This document shows positions 49,868 to 58,663 of a stretch of DNA of 64,000 nucleotides, piece by piece. The stretch is from NCBI GenBank assembly GCA_963746315.1, contig CAVVAR010000012.1, positions 1,798,001 through 1,862,000 of the forward strand. The letters run 5' to 3'. Both the position numbers and the translations under genes were made by a program. This DNA is from Ga0077555 sp963746315. Its GTDB lineage: Bacteria; Pseudomonadota; Alphaproteobacteria; Rhizobiales; Hyphomicrobiaceae. Under the pieces are notes generated by a model. It worked only from the letters and a program-made list of their open reading frames with translations, did no database searches and was not told the origin of the DNA. Numbering within the stretch: the stretch's first letter is position 1; the number at the start of each line of letters is the position of its first letter.

Positions 49868-50515
49868 ATGCTCGGGCCACTGACCTATCTCGACGCGGCC
49901 CTCGTGGCCCTAGCGATCCTGTCGGGGCTTCTCGCGATGTACCGCGGTTTCACCCGCGAGGTCCTCTCGATCCTGTCCTGGGTCGCAGCGCTCGGCGCGC
50001 TGCTCTACTTCGTCCTCTATCACAAGCCCGCCGCCGAGGATCTCGCCAAGCAGTTCAGCGTTCCCGTTCCCGTCGCCCAGGTCGTGATGGGCGCCATCAT
50101 CTTCCTGATCGTGTTGATTATCGTGCACCTGCTCACGGCGCGCATCTCGGACACCATACAGGACAGTGGCGTCGGCATGATCGACCGCGTGCTCGGCTTC
50201 GTGTTTGGTGCCGTCCGCGGCTTCGTCCTGATCGTCATTCCCTACATGTTCTACGAGGCCTTCTTTCCCGATCCGAGCAATCAATTCGATTGGGTTAAAA
50301 ACGCGCGCTCGCTTCCCTACATCAAGAGTGCGGGTAACACCTTCCGGACAATTCTCGTCAAGGTCGTCCCGCCCTCGCTGACCGAGCCCAAAGTCGAGCA
50401 ACAGGGACGTGCGCCTCTTGACCCTTTGCGCATCAAGATCGCCGCAGGCCATGGTCAAGGTCGCGAAATCGTCATATACCCCCAGCAACGGCTCAGAGGG
50501 TCTGACCACCTCTGA
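49868..50515 (+). CDS. cvpA: CvpA family membrane protein
   Basis: About 215 residues, four membrane helices (near residues 7-25, 30-46, 68-92 and 115-135 from this start). CvpA proteins are linked to colicin V production and, in some species, to envelope stress tolerance; the molecular role is unclear. The motif MYRGFTREVLSILSWV is typical. The ATG at 49868 has GAAGGA at good spacing; the ATG at 49859 is too close. It lies directly before purF, as in many Proteobacteria. Confidence 0.9.
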   Translation: MLGPLTYLDAALVALAILSGLLAMYRGFTREVLSILSWVAALGALLYFVLYHKPAAEDLAKQFSVPVPVAQVVMGAIIFLIVLIIVHLLTARISDTIQDSGVGMIDRVLGFVFGAVRGFVLIVIPYMFYEAFFPDPSNQFDWVKNARSLPYIKSAGNTFRTILVKVVPPSLTEPKVEQQGRAPLDPLRIKIAAGHGQGREIVIYPQQRLRGSDHL

Positions 50516-50557
50516 TGTTTTGCGTGGTCAAATCGGTTGCAAGCTGCGGAGCGGTCG

Positions 50558-52117
50558 ATGGCGGATGGCACGAGGACGGGCCCTGACGGGGCTCGAGAAG
50601 CGGCCTCGATCGAGGCTGGGGAAAGCCAAAACCCCGACGGTCCCATTATGACGGACCAGGCGAGCACAGCTGATCGGCCTCGCTATCCGGACGATCGTCT
50701 CCGGGAGGAGTGCGGCGTGTTCGCCGTGTTCGGTCACGAGAACGCGGCCGCGATCACTGCGCTCGGCCTTCATGCCCTGCAGCATCGTGGCCAGGAAGGC
50801 TGCGGCATCGTCACCTACGACGGCGGCCGTTTCAACCAGGAGCGCCGCCTGGGTCGCGTCGGTGACAATTTCTCCAGCAAAGAGGTCATAGCGCGCCTCA
50901 CCGGCCGCATGGCCCTCGGCCATAACCGCTACTCGACCACGGGCGACGTCGTCCTTCGCAACGTGCAGCCGCTGTTCGCCGACCTCGACCAGGGCGGCTT
51001 CGCCGTCGCGCACAACGGCAATCTCACCAACGCGCTCACCCTCCGCGAGGAACTGGTCTCTTCCGGCGCGATCTGCCAGTCCACTTCGGATACCGAGGTC
51101 ATCCTGCACCTGATCTCGCGCTCCAAGAAGCGGCGCATCGTCGACCGTTTCATCGACGGGCTTCTGCAGATCGAAGGCGCCTACGCCCTCGCCTGCCTGA
51201 CCAACGACATGATGATCGGCGCTCGCGACCCGGTCGGCATTCGCCCTCTCGTGCTGGGCCGTCTCGATCAGGCCTACGTGCTCGCCTCCGAGACCTGCGC
51301 ACTCGACATCGTCGGCGCTCAGTTCATTCGTGAGATCGAGAATGGCGAGGTCGTCGTGATTACTGACGACGGCGTCGAGAGCCACCGTCCCTTTCCTCGC
51401 CGCCCAGCGCGCCCGTGCGTGTTCGAGTACGTCTACTTCGCACGCCCCGACAGCGTCATCGGCGGACAAAGCGTCTATGAGATGCGCAAACAGATGGGGG
51501 CGGTGCTCGCCGAGGAATCCGCGGTCACGGCCGATGTCATCGTGCCGGTTCCCGATTCGGGCGTGCCGGCCGCAATCGGCTATGCACAGGCCGCCGGTGT
51601 GCCGTTCGAGCTCGGCATCGTGCGCAATCACTACGTTGGCCGCACCTTCATCGAGCCCGAGCAGGGTATCCGTGCGCTGGGCGTGAAACTGAAGCATTCG
51701 GCCAATCCTGGCGTCATCCGCGGCGCGCGCATCGTCCTCATCGACGACAGCATCGTGCGCGGCACCACGTCGAAGAAAATCGTGGCGATGCTCAAGGAGG
51801 CCGGCGCCCGCGAGGTGCACATGCGCATTTCGAGTCCTCCGATTCGCCATCCCGATTTCTATGGGATCGATACACCGCGCACGACCGAGCTCCTCGCCGC
51901 AAACAATACGATCGAGGAGATGCGCCTCTATCTGGAGGCCGATAGTCTCGCGTTCCTTTCTGTCGATGGTCTTTATCGCGCCATGGGCCAGAAGCGGCGA
52001 GATCCGGCACAGCCCCAGTTCACCGATCACTGCTTCACGGGCGATTACCCGACGCGGCTGACGGATCAGCACGGCAGCAACCATCGTCAGCTGTCTTTGC
52101 TCGCCGAGGCGAGCTGA
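50558..52117 (+). CDS. purF: Amidophosphoribosyltransferase PurF
   Basis: About 519 residues. It makes phosphoribosylamine from PRPP and glutamine, the first committed purine step. The N-terminal glutaminase nucleophile is Cys52 in LREECGVFAVFGHENAA, exposed after propeptide removal. LHALQHRGQEGCGIV follows. The PRPP loop is VLIDDSIVRGTTSKKIV in the C-terminal domain, with PDSGVPAAIGYA nearby. I chose the ATG at 50558 (GGAG 6 nt upstream). An ATG at 50648 gives a shorter propeptide. Confidence 0.96.
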   Translation: MADGTRTGPDGAREAASIEAGESQNPDGPIMTDQASTADRPRYPDDRLREECGVFAVFGHENAAAITALGLHALQHRGQEGCGIVTYDGGRFNQERRLGRVGDNFSSKEVIARLTGRMALGHNRYSTTGDVVLRNVQPLFADLDQGGFAVAHNGNLTNALTLREELVSSGAICQSTSDTEVILHLISRSKKRRIVDRFIDGLLQIEGAYALACLTNDMMIGARDPVGIRPLVLGRLDQAYVLASETCALDIVGAQFIREIENGEVVVITDDGVESHRPFPRRPARPCVFEYVYFARPDSVIGGQSVYEMRKQMGAVLAEESAVTADVIVPVPDSGVPAAIGYAQAAGVPFELGIVRNHYVGRTFIEPEQGIRALGVKLKHSANPGVIRGARIVLIDDSIVRGTTSKKIVAMLKEAGAREVHMRISSPPIRHPDFYGIDTPRTTELLAANNTIEEMRLYLEADSLAFLSVDGLYRAMGQKRRDPAQPQFTDHCFTGDYPTRLTDQHGSNHRQLSLLAEAS

Positions 52118-52400
52118 GCTTTCCCACGACGTCAGAAACGCCACCAGTCCTCCAGCGCGCGCCGCGTTAGGAGCATGGGCTTGATATCGCCGTGCCAAAC
52201 GGCAGCACGATCGCCATGAGCCCGATCGTTCAGCCGGGTCGCGCTGCCGCATGGCGCGTACCCGAGAAGGGCGATCAGAGACCGCTGCGTCACTACAATC
52301 GAGCCGACGCCCCACCTTTCCAACCCAATGACGTTGCTGCCTCCCCTCGAATCAGGCAAGAGGCGTTGTATCGCCATTGGGGCACGCGGGGAGGCACCAC

Positions 52401-52880
52401 ATGAACATCATGACACCGCCGGCGCGGACAGCCCAGCCAGACCTCGGCACTATCGCCAGCGCCACATCGGAAACCTGTATCGCGACGCGCGTGCGTCAGC
52501 TGAGCCGCATCGTCACTCGCGTCTATGATGACGCGCTGCGGCCTCACAAGATCACCGCCAGCCAGTTCACACTGCTTACGCAGCTGGCTCACACCGACGG
52601 CATTACCGCCGCAGAGATCGGTCTCGATCTCGATATCGAGAAATCCACCCTGTCGCGCAATCTCAAACGACTGCTGGCCCTAGGCCACATCGAGATGGAT
52701 CCGCCGGCCGGACGTCGCGGACGCGGGTTGCATCTCACCCCGCGCGGCAAAGCGGTGATCCGCGAGGCCTACCCACTGTGGCAAGAGGCCCAGCGCCGTT
52801 CGACTGAGGTCATGGGCGTGGACGCGCGTCCTATGCTGGACGGGCTGCTCTCCCAAGCCGAGAAGCTGGCTGCTCCGTGA
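52401..52880 (+). CDS. MarR family transcriptional regulator
   Basis: 159 residues, a winged-helix regulator. The HTH is visible as ASQFTLLTQLAHTDGITAAEIGLDLDIEKSTLSRNLKRLLALGHI (split here only by family reading), and the wing is PPAGRRGRGLHLTPRGKAV. The start ATG has GGGGAGG 6 nt upstream. The ligand and targets are unknown; it could act on itself or the adjacent amidase. The 283-bp gap before it has no gene I can support. Confidence 0.88.
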   Translation: MNIMTPPARTAQPDLGTIASATSETCIATRVRQLSRIVTRVYDDALRPHKITASQFTLLTQLAHTDGITAAEIGLDLDIEKSTLSRNLKRLLALGHIEMDPPAGRRGRGLHLTPRGKAVIREAYPLWQEAQRRSTEVMGVDARPMLDGLLSQAEKLAAP

Positions 52881-52964
52881 TCGCACGCGCCGTTGCCTCG
52901 CTTGGCACGGCGCACTAGCGTTGCCTTCCGTTCAAAGTCGGACCGGCAACGCAGGTGCTCCACG

Positions 52965-53477
52965 ATGTTCTCAGAGGATCTGAGGCAGAAAGCCAACGAG
53001 CTGATCGCGTTATTACGCGGCGCCAGCCTCGAGATCGCGACAGCGGAAAGCTGCACAGGTGGCTTGCTGGCGGCCCTGCTCACAGAGAGCCCCGGCGCAT
53101 CGGCAGTCGTTGATCGTGGCTTTGTAACCTATTCGAACGACGCCAAGATCGAGATGCTCGGTGTTAGGGCGGATCTCATCGCGGAGCATGGCGCTGTGAG
53201 CCGCCAAGTCGCAATCGCAATGGCGGACGGCGCGCTTTTGCACTCGCAGGCCAGCTTGGCCGTCTCCATTACAGGGTTGGCGGGCCCGGGCGGCGGTACG
53301 GCCGATAAGCCCGTTGGCCTGGTGCACATCGCCGCGGCCCGCATTGGCACCGAGACGCTCCACCGCGAGCATCGCTTCGCTGACCTCGATCGCTCGGGGG
53401 TTCGTCTGTGCAGCCTCGCCGCGGCTCTCGCGCTCGCCGCCGAGGCCGCCAATCTCCCAACCGGCACATCCGGTTGA
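52965..53477 (+). CDS. pncC: CinA-type nicotinamide-nucleotide amidase (PncC domain)
   Basis: 170 residues, the stand-alone C-terminal domain of CinA. This domain deamidates NMN to NaMN in NAD recycling. The family motif is LEIATAESCTGGLLAALLTE near residue 22 (Ser active-site region), then DRGFVTYSNDAKIEMLGV and SITGLAGPGGGTADKPVGLVHIA. The ATG at 52965 gives the family start; the ORF from 52893 adds 24 residues. It follows the MarR gene on the same strand by 84 bp. Confidence 0.9.
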   Translation: MFSEDLRQKANELIALLRGASLEIATAESCTGGLLAALLTESPGASAVVDRGFVTYSNDAKIEMLGVRADLIAEHGAVSRQVAIAMADGALLHSQASLAVSITGLAGPGGGTADKPVGLVHIAAARIGTETLHREHRFADLDRSGVRLCSLAAALALAAEAANLPTGTSG

Positions 53478-53597
53478 CGCGACATAGTGGCGGCTGGCCG
53501 CCTTCTCGAGTCTGAAATCCCCACCTCCCGACCAAGCCCCCTTGCCGCCCCCGCGACCAGCCGATAGCGTCCCGGCTGCTTTAAAGGGAGCCCATTC

Positions 53598-54326
53598 ATG
53601 GCAGACGATAAGCCTCTCGCTGGCCGGCTGGCCCTCGTCACCGGCGCCTCGCGCGGCATCGGCCGCGCCGTGTCGCTTGGCCTCGCCAAAGCCGGAGCAC
53701 ACGTCGTGTTGCTGGCCCGGACGGTGGGCGGACTCGAGGAGCTCGACGACGACATCCGTGCCGTCGGCGGCGCTGCGACGCTCGTCGAGCTCGACCTCAA
53801 GCGATTAGACAAGCTCGATGCGCTGGGCCCTACCATCCTGCAGCGCTGGGGCAAGCTCGACATTCTCGTCGCCAATGCGGGCATCCTGGGGCCGCTCTCC
53901 CCTCTCGGCCACATCACGTCCGATGCTTGGCGCGAGGTGATCGACATCAACCTCACCGCCAATTGGCACATCATTCGCTCGGTCGATCCGCTGATACGTC
54001 GATCTGATGCTGGCCGCGCCGTTTTCGTCTCCTCCGGCGCTGCTCAGGCGCGCAACGCCTACTGGGGGCCCTACTCGGCATCCAAGGCCGGGCTCGAGGC
54101 ACTCGCCAAGACGTGGGCACTCGAGCTCGCCGAAACCCCTGCCAAGGTCAACATCGTCAACCCGGGTCCGATCCGCACCGGCATGCGTGCCAAGGCATTC
54201 CCTGGGGAGGACCCGGCGACCCTCAAGACACCGGACGATATCGTGCCGCTGTTCCTGCGACTTGCAGATCCCAGTTTCGACCAATCCGGCAAGATCTTCG
54301 ACTTCCGGACAGGCGAGGTTCGCTGA
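53598..54326 (+). CDS. Short-chain dehydrogenase/reductase family oxidoreductase
   Basis: 242 residues. The Rossmann motif VTGASRGIGRAVSLGL is near residue 14 and LVANAGILGPL near 90. The catalytic SSGAA and YSASKAGLEALAK (Tyr-x-x-x-Lys) fit a classical SDR. The substrate is unknown. AAAGGGAG lies 7-8 nt before the ATG. It opens a run of same-strand metabolic genes leading to the binding proteins and CoA transferase, but 83 bp separate it from the next gene, so shared regulation is only inferred. Confidence 0.9.
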   Translation: MADDKPLAGRLALVTGASRGIGRAVSLGLAKAGAHVVLLARTVGGLEELDDDIRAVGGAATLVELDLKRLDKLDALGPTILQRWGKLDILVANAGILGPLSPLGHITSDAWREVIDINLTANWHIIRSVDPLIRRSDAGRAVFVSSGAAQARNAYWGPYSASKAGLEALAKTWALELAETPAKVNIVNPGPIRTGMRAKAFPGEDPATLKTPDDIVPLFLRLADPSFDQSGKIFDFRTGEVR

Positions 54327-54409
54327 GCGCCGGCCTTCGACGGCATTGACGAGCTGCGGCGCGCCGACGGATGCTGGCTCCGGGAAGAGGACAACGCCCG
54401 GAGAAAAAC

Positions 54410-55381
54410 ATGCACCGCCGAAAGTTTATCAAGCTGGCCGCGAGCACCGGCCTGGCGACCGTCGCCGCGCCCGCTGTCATCCGGGCACAAGGCGCCTGGC
54501 CCGCCCGGCCTGTCAAAATGATCGTGCCGTTCGCTGCCGGCGGCGCCACCGACCTCGTCGCCCGACCCTGGGCCGAATGGCTGACCAAAGCCTTCAATCA
54601 GCAATTCGTCGTCGAGAATCGCGGCGGCGCGTCGGGCATGATCGGCGCGGAGGCAGCCGCCAAGGCCGCACCGGACGGCTATACGTTCTTCTTCTCGTCG
54701 AACACGGCGACGGTCACGTTGCCACTCATCCGCAAGCTGAACTACGACGCCAACAGCTTCATGCCCGTCGCCCGGATGGGTGACTCCATGGCCGGTTTCG
54801 CCATGCATCCGTCGGTCGGGGTCAAGACGTTCCCCGAGATGATCGACTACGCGAAGAAGAATCCGGGCAAGCTCGCATTCGGCTCATCCGGTGCCGGCAC
54901 ACTTCCCCACCTGCGCTACGAGATGCTGAAGATCCGGACGGGAGTCGACATTCTTCACGTCCCCTATCGCGGCGGTGCCGACACGCTCAACGATCTCCTC
55001 GCGGGCAACATCCAGCTCATGAACGAGGGCTCGTCCTTGCCGCACGTGAAGGCGGGCAAGATCCATCTTCTCAACATCAATCACTTCGAGCGGTTCGCAC
55101 CCTTCCCCGACGTTCCGACCCTCACCGAGCTTGGCGTCAAGGATGCCGACGTGCCAGCGTGGTTCTCGCTCTACGCGCCGGGCGGCACGCCGAAGGAGAT
55201 TGTCGAGGCCCTCAACGCAAAGGCGATGGCCGTCGGCAAGGCTCCGGAGACCAAGGCACGCCTCGAGACTGTGTCTTGCGTTCCCGTGGTGCAGACCATT
55301 GCCGAGATGCAGGCCTTCTGGGAAGCCGACAAGGTCCGCACGGCCGAACTCGTCAAGGCGGCAAACATCAAGTTTGACTAG
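54410..55381 (+). CDS. Bug/TctC family tripartite tricarboxylate-type substrate-binding protein 1
   Basis: 323 residues. A twin-arginine signal (MHRRKFIKLAAS, cleavage near VIRAQ) suggests Tat export to the periplasm. The mature protein has the Bug-family start WPARPVKMIVPFAAGGATDL, VENRGGASGMIGAEAAAKA and FGSSGAGTLPHLRYE. Such proteins bind carboxylates and often serve TctAB-type transporters, but I see no tctA or tctB gene nearby. The ATG at 54410 has CCGGAG upstream. It is paralogous to the next gene. A hairpin lies 15 nt after the stop. Confidence 0.92.
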   Translation: MHRRKFIKLAASTGLATVAAPAVIRAQGAWPARPVKMIVPFAAGGATDLVARPWAEWLTKAFNQQFVVENRGGASGMIGAEAAAKAAPDGYTFFFSSNTATVTLPLIRKLNYDANSFMPVARMGDSMAGFAMHPSVGVKTFPEMIDYAKKNPGKLAFGSSGAGTLPHLRYEMLKIRTGVDILHVPYRGGADTLNDLLAGNIQLMNEGSSLPHVKAGKIHLLNINHFERFAPFPDVPTLTELGVKDADVPAWFSLYAPGGTPKEIVEALNAKAMAVGKAPETKARLETVSCVPVVQTIAEMQAFWEADKVRTAELVKAANIKFD

Positions 55382-55395
55382 CCGAAACCAAGGCC

Positions 55396-55428
55396 CCGTC
55401 TTCCGCCCGCGGTGACGGCGGGAGACGG
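55396..55428 (+). terminator. Stem-loop between the two binding-protein genes
   Basis: CCGTCTTCCGCC pairs with GGCGGGAGACGG (12 bp, one U-G pair) around a 9-nt loop. There is no U-tract. It may attenuate read-through or protect the upstream mRNA, as hairpins after abundant binding-protein genes often do. Confidence 0.6.
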
Positions 55429-55517
55429 CCGGCCGCCACGCTGTGCGGCGCAGATTGACGCACGGTATCCGCGTGACCCATCCTGGGGTTGGGAGAAAAC
55501 ACCCGGAGAAAAACAAA

Positions 55518-56489
55518 ATGCGCCGCCGCAAATTTCTACAGCTCGGAACCGCTGCCGCCGCAGCGGGAATTGCCCTGCCTGCCATCGGCAGAGCACAGGC
55601 TGCCTGGCCCGACAGACCGGTCAAGCTCATCGTGCCATTCGGCGCGGGCGGCGGCACCGATCTCGTCGCCCGCCCGTGGGCGGACAAGCTCCAGAAGGCC
55701 TTCGGCCAGCAGTTCGTCGTCGAGAATCGGGGTGGCGCCTCCGGCATGATCGGGACGGAGGCCGCCGCCAAGTCCGCCCCCGACGGCTACACGTTCCTCG
55801 TCTCATCCAACACCACGACCATCAACCTGCCCCTGCTGCGCAAGACGAGCTACGATCCGACCAAGCTCGTCCCCGTCGCTCGCATGGGTGACGTCGTTAC
55901 CGGTTTCGCCATCGTACCGAGCCTTGGCATCACGAAGTTTGGGGACATGCTCGACTACGCCCGGAAAAATCCTGAGAAGCTGGCCTTCGGCTCGTCGGGG
56001 CCGGGCACCGGGCCGCATCTGCGCATGGAGATGCTCGTCTACCGCGCCGGGATCAAGCTTCTGCATGTCCCTTACAGGGGCGGCGCCGATGCACTGACCG
56101 ACCTGCTCGCCGGCAATATCCAGATGATGAACGAGCCCGCCTGCAACCCGCACATCAAGGCAGGCAAGCTCAATCTTCTCAACGTCAACCACCCGGTGCG
56201 CAGTCAGGATTTCCCCGATACCCCGACACTGACCGAGCTTGGCATCAAGGGTGCCGACGCGCCGATCTGGTTCTCGCTCTGGGCGCCAGCGGGAGTGCCT
56301 GAGGACATCCAAGACAAGCTCAACGCCAAGATAGTCGAGATATCGAAAACCGATGACATGAAGGCCAAACTGCTTGCAGCCGGCTCCGCTCCCGTCATTC
56401 AATCGCGCAAGGAGATCCTTGCCTTCCGGGAATCCGACTCGAAAGCCATGGCCGAGCTGATCAAGGTCGCCAAGATCAAGATCCAATAG
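55518..56489 (+). CDS. Bug/TctC family substrate-binding protein 2
   Basis: 323 residues, same length as the preceding gene and clearly its paralogue. Its Tat-type signal is MRRRKFLQLGTAAAAAG with cleavage near IGRAQA. Shared blocks include ENRGGASGMIG, FGSSGPGTGPHLRME and LLHVPYRGGADALTDLLAGN. Both genes have near-identical leaders (CCCGGAGAAAAAC before the ATG), which supports tandem duplication. Differences in the binding cleft could give two ligands or two affinities. A second hairpin follows 14 nt after the stop. Confidence 0.92.
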   Translation: MRRRKFLQLGTAAAAAGIALPAIGRAQAAWPDRPVKLIVPFGAGGGTDLVARPWADKLQKAFGQQFVVENRGGASGMIGTEAAAKSAPDGYTFLVSSNTTTINLPLLRKTSYDPTKLVPVARMGDVVTGFAIVPSLGITKFGDMLDYARKNPEKLAFGSSGPGTGPHLRMEMLVYRAGIKLLHVPYRGGADALTDLLAGNIQMMNEPACNPHIKAGKLNLLNVNHPVRSQDFPDTPTLTELGIKGADAPIWFSLWAPAGVPEDIQDKLNAKIVEISKTDDMKAKLLAAGSAPVIQSRKEILAFRESDSKAMAELIKVAKIKIQ

Positions 56490-56502
56490 CACACCCGTTC
56501 GT

Positions 56503-56524
56503 CGCGGTGGCCTGGTCCACCGCG
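56503..56524 (+). terminator. Stem-loop after binding-protein gene 2
   Basis: CGCGGTGG pairs with CCACCGCG (8 bp) around a 6-nt loop, 14 nt past the stop codon. No U-tract. Its position mirrors that of the hairpin after the first binding-protein gene. Confidence 0.5.
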
Positions 56525-56560
56525 CCGCCCCGCGCCGCCGCCTTCAATGGAGAACGCCCG

Positions 56561-57784
56561 ATGTCCTCTTCCCCCGCAAAACCCGCCCTCGCCGGCATCA
56601 AGGTCGTCGATCTCACCCAGTTCGAGGCAGGAACGTCCATCACCGAGACGCTGGCCTGGCTCGGCGCGGACGTGATCAAGGTCGAGAATCCGAAAGGCGG
56701 CGAGCAGGGGCGAAACGCCTCGAGCGAACGCAAGGATGCCGACAGCTATTATTTCATGCTGCTCAACGCCAACAAGAAGTCGATCACGCTCAATCTGAAG
56801 TCGGAGCGCGGCAAGGAGATCCTGCGCGACCTCATCCGCAAGGGCGACATCTTTGCGGAGAACTTCGCACCGGGCGTGATCGAGAAGCTCGGCTTCTCCT
56901 ACGAGGAGGTCCAGAAGATCAATCCGCGCATCATCTATGCGACGGTGAAAGGCTTCGGAAAGGGCAGCCCGTTCGAGAAAAACCTCGCCTTCGACATGAT
57001 CGCGCAAGCAGCCGGCGGCGTGATGTCGATTACCGGTGAGGCCGATGGGCGCCCCATCAAGCCGGGCGTGACCCTGGGTGATACCGGAACGGGCCTCCAC
57101 GCCGCGATCGGCGTCCTCGCCGCCCTCTACCAGCGCACGGTGACCGGCAAGGGCCAGAGGGTCGAGGTCGCCATGCAGGACGCCATGGTCAACTACTGCC
57201 GCATCGCCTACTCGCGCCAGCTCATGACCAACAAGGCGTGCGAGCGGAACGGCAACTCCGTCGTGCTCGGCAACGCCCCGTGCGAGGTCTTCCGCTGCAA
57301 GCCAGGCGGCCATAACGACTACGTGTTCATCTACACGAGCCGGGCCACCAATGCGCACTGGGAGAACCTCTGCGACGTCATCGGGCGGGCCGACCTCAAG
57401 GCCGATCCGCGGCTCGCGACGCCAGTCCAGCGCGGCGATCACGCCAAGGAGATCACAGCCGAGATCGAGAAGTGGACGATGAACTACACCAAGCACGAGG
57501 CGATGGAGAAGCTTGGCGCATCGGGCGTGCCGTGCGGCGCGGTGATGGATACGAAAGAGCTTTCTGACGATCCAAGCATGCGCGAGCGCGAGATCTTCGC
57601 CGAGATCGATCATCCGGTGCGCGGCAAGCTCTGGATCCCGGGCTGGCCCGTGAAAATGTCGGACAGCTACGTCAAGGTCACCGCCTCGCCAATCCTCGGC
57701 GCCAACAACGACGACGTCTACTCCGAGTGGCTCGGCTACTCGAAGAACGACATCGCGGCGTTGAAGAAAGAGGGCGTCGTCTGA
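56561..57784 (+). CDS. frc: Class III CoA transferase, formyl-CoA transferase-like
   Basis: 407 residues, CaiB/Frc family. These dimeric enzymes move CoA between carboxylic acids through an aspartyl-CoA intermediate. The likely catalytic Asp is Asp174 in GVTLGDTGTGLHAAIG. The family start is KVVDLTQFEAGTSITETLAWLGADVIKVE in parts, and VLGNAPCEVFRCKPGG resembles the Frc GNAPG-type loop. The substrate could be oxalate, as in Frc, or another 2-hydroxy or dicarboxylic acid. The neighbouring ThDP lyase supports a two-step pathway. The gene symbol is by family likeness only. Confidence 0.85.
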   Translation: MSSSPAKPALAGIKVVDLTQFEAGTSITETLAWLGADVIKVENPKGGEQGRNASSERKDADSYYFMLLNANKKSITLNLKSERGKEILRDLIRKGDIFAENFAPGVIEKLGFSYEEVQKINPRIIYATVKGFGKGSPFEKNLAFDMIAQAAGGVMSITGEADGRPIKPGVTLGDTGTGLHAAIGVLAALYQRTVTGKGQRVEVAMQDAMVNYCRIAYSRQLMTNKACERNGNSVVLGNAPCEVFRCKPGGHNDYVFIYTSRATNAHWENLCDVIGRADLKADPRLATPVQRGDHAKEITAEIEKWTMNYTKHEAMEKLGASGVPCGAVMDTKELSDDPSMREREIFAEIDHPVRGKLWIPGWPVKMSDSYVKVTASPILGANNDDVYSEWLGYSKNDIAALKKEGVV

Positions 57785-57871
57785 CCCTAGGGTTGCTCGA
57801 CCTGCAACGGCCTCATGGGGCGCGGGGCCGTCAGGCTTCCGCCCCGGTCTGCGTGATGGTAGCCTCGCGCC

Positions 57872-58447
57872 ATGAACGTTCACGCCCCCCAACCGATGAC
57901 CGTCGACGAGTTCCTGCGCTGGAGCCTGGAGCAGGAGAGCGGTCGCTATGAGCTGGAGCAAGGCCGGGTCGTGATGCACCAATCGCAGAACATTGCGCAT
58001 TTGCGTACGAAGGCCCGCGTGCATCGGGCGCTCGAGCTTGCGGTCGAGCGGGCCAAGGTTCCATTTTATGCATTGCCGGACGGGGCTACCGTTCGAATTC
58101 CTGGGGCGAGGGCCTATGAACCGGATGCCCTGCTTGCTCCTTTGCCTGCGCCGCTGGAGTCTTCTCTCGAAGTCCCAAACCCCATCGCCGTCTTCGAAGT
58201 GCTCGCTCCATCACCGTCGAGCATAAAGCGCGACTTGACGACCAAGCTACGTGGCTATGCACTGCATTCTTCGATCGAGCATTACGTTATCGTAGATCCT
58301 GACGAGCGCGTCGTTTTCCGCTTCCGCCGTGAGGCCGGACAGCTCGTTGCGGCTGAGGAACTGACGGTGGACGGCATTCTGCGGCTCGCCCCGCCCGGCC
58401 TCGAAATACCCGTGGCGGAGATGCTGAGCCCGGCAGCGGCGGAATGA
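57872..58447 (+). CDS. Uma2 family (DUF820) putative endonuclease
   Basis: 191 residues with the PD-(D/E)xK fold typical of Uma2: YELEQGRVVMHQSQN at the start, EPDALL for the Asp and VFEVLAPSPSSIKRDLTTKL for the Glu and Lys, then EHYVIVDPDERVVFRF. Function in vivo is not established for this family. The ATG is 87 bp after the CoA transferase. It interrupts the metabolic genes and may be a mobile-type passenger. It is a full-length copy. Confidence 0.85.
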   Translation: MNVHAPQPMTVDEFLRWSLEQESGRYELEQGRVVMHQSQNIAHLRTKARVHRALELAVERAKVPFYALPDGATVRIPGARAYEPDALLAPLPAPLESSLEVPNPIAVFEVLAPSPSSIKRDLTTKLRGYALHSSIEHYVIVDPDERVVFRFRREAGQLVAAEELTVDGILRLAPPGLEIPVAEMLSPAAAE

Positions 58448-58663
58448 ATTCAAGCCCTCGTCCTTTCCGATGGTTCCCGAGTCGCAGCCATCGACTTTCG
58501 TAATGCATGGCCGCATGGCAGCAGCTTGCATGACCTCTGGCCAGCACACACCAACCACGCCTAGGATAGGGGCATGCGACGGCCGCTCCCGTCGAACCGA
58601 ATACAAACGAGAGCCTCGGCCGCGAGGCCCGCAAGGTTGCATCACCCAAGAGAGGAACCACAC

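Noticed and set aside
50528..52315. 595-codon minus-strand ORF over purF
   Set aside because: Antisense of purF; composition typical of mirror ORFs.
52132..52377. 81-codon minus-strand ORF between purF and the MarR gene
   Set aside because: No family likeness and no good ribosome site; it cannot be told from a chance ORF.
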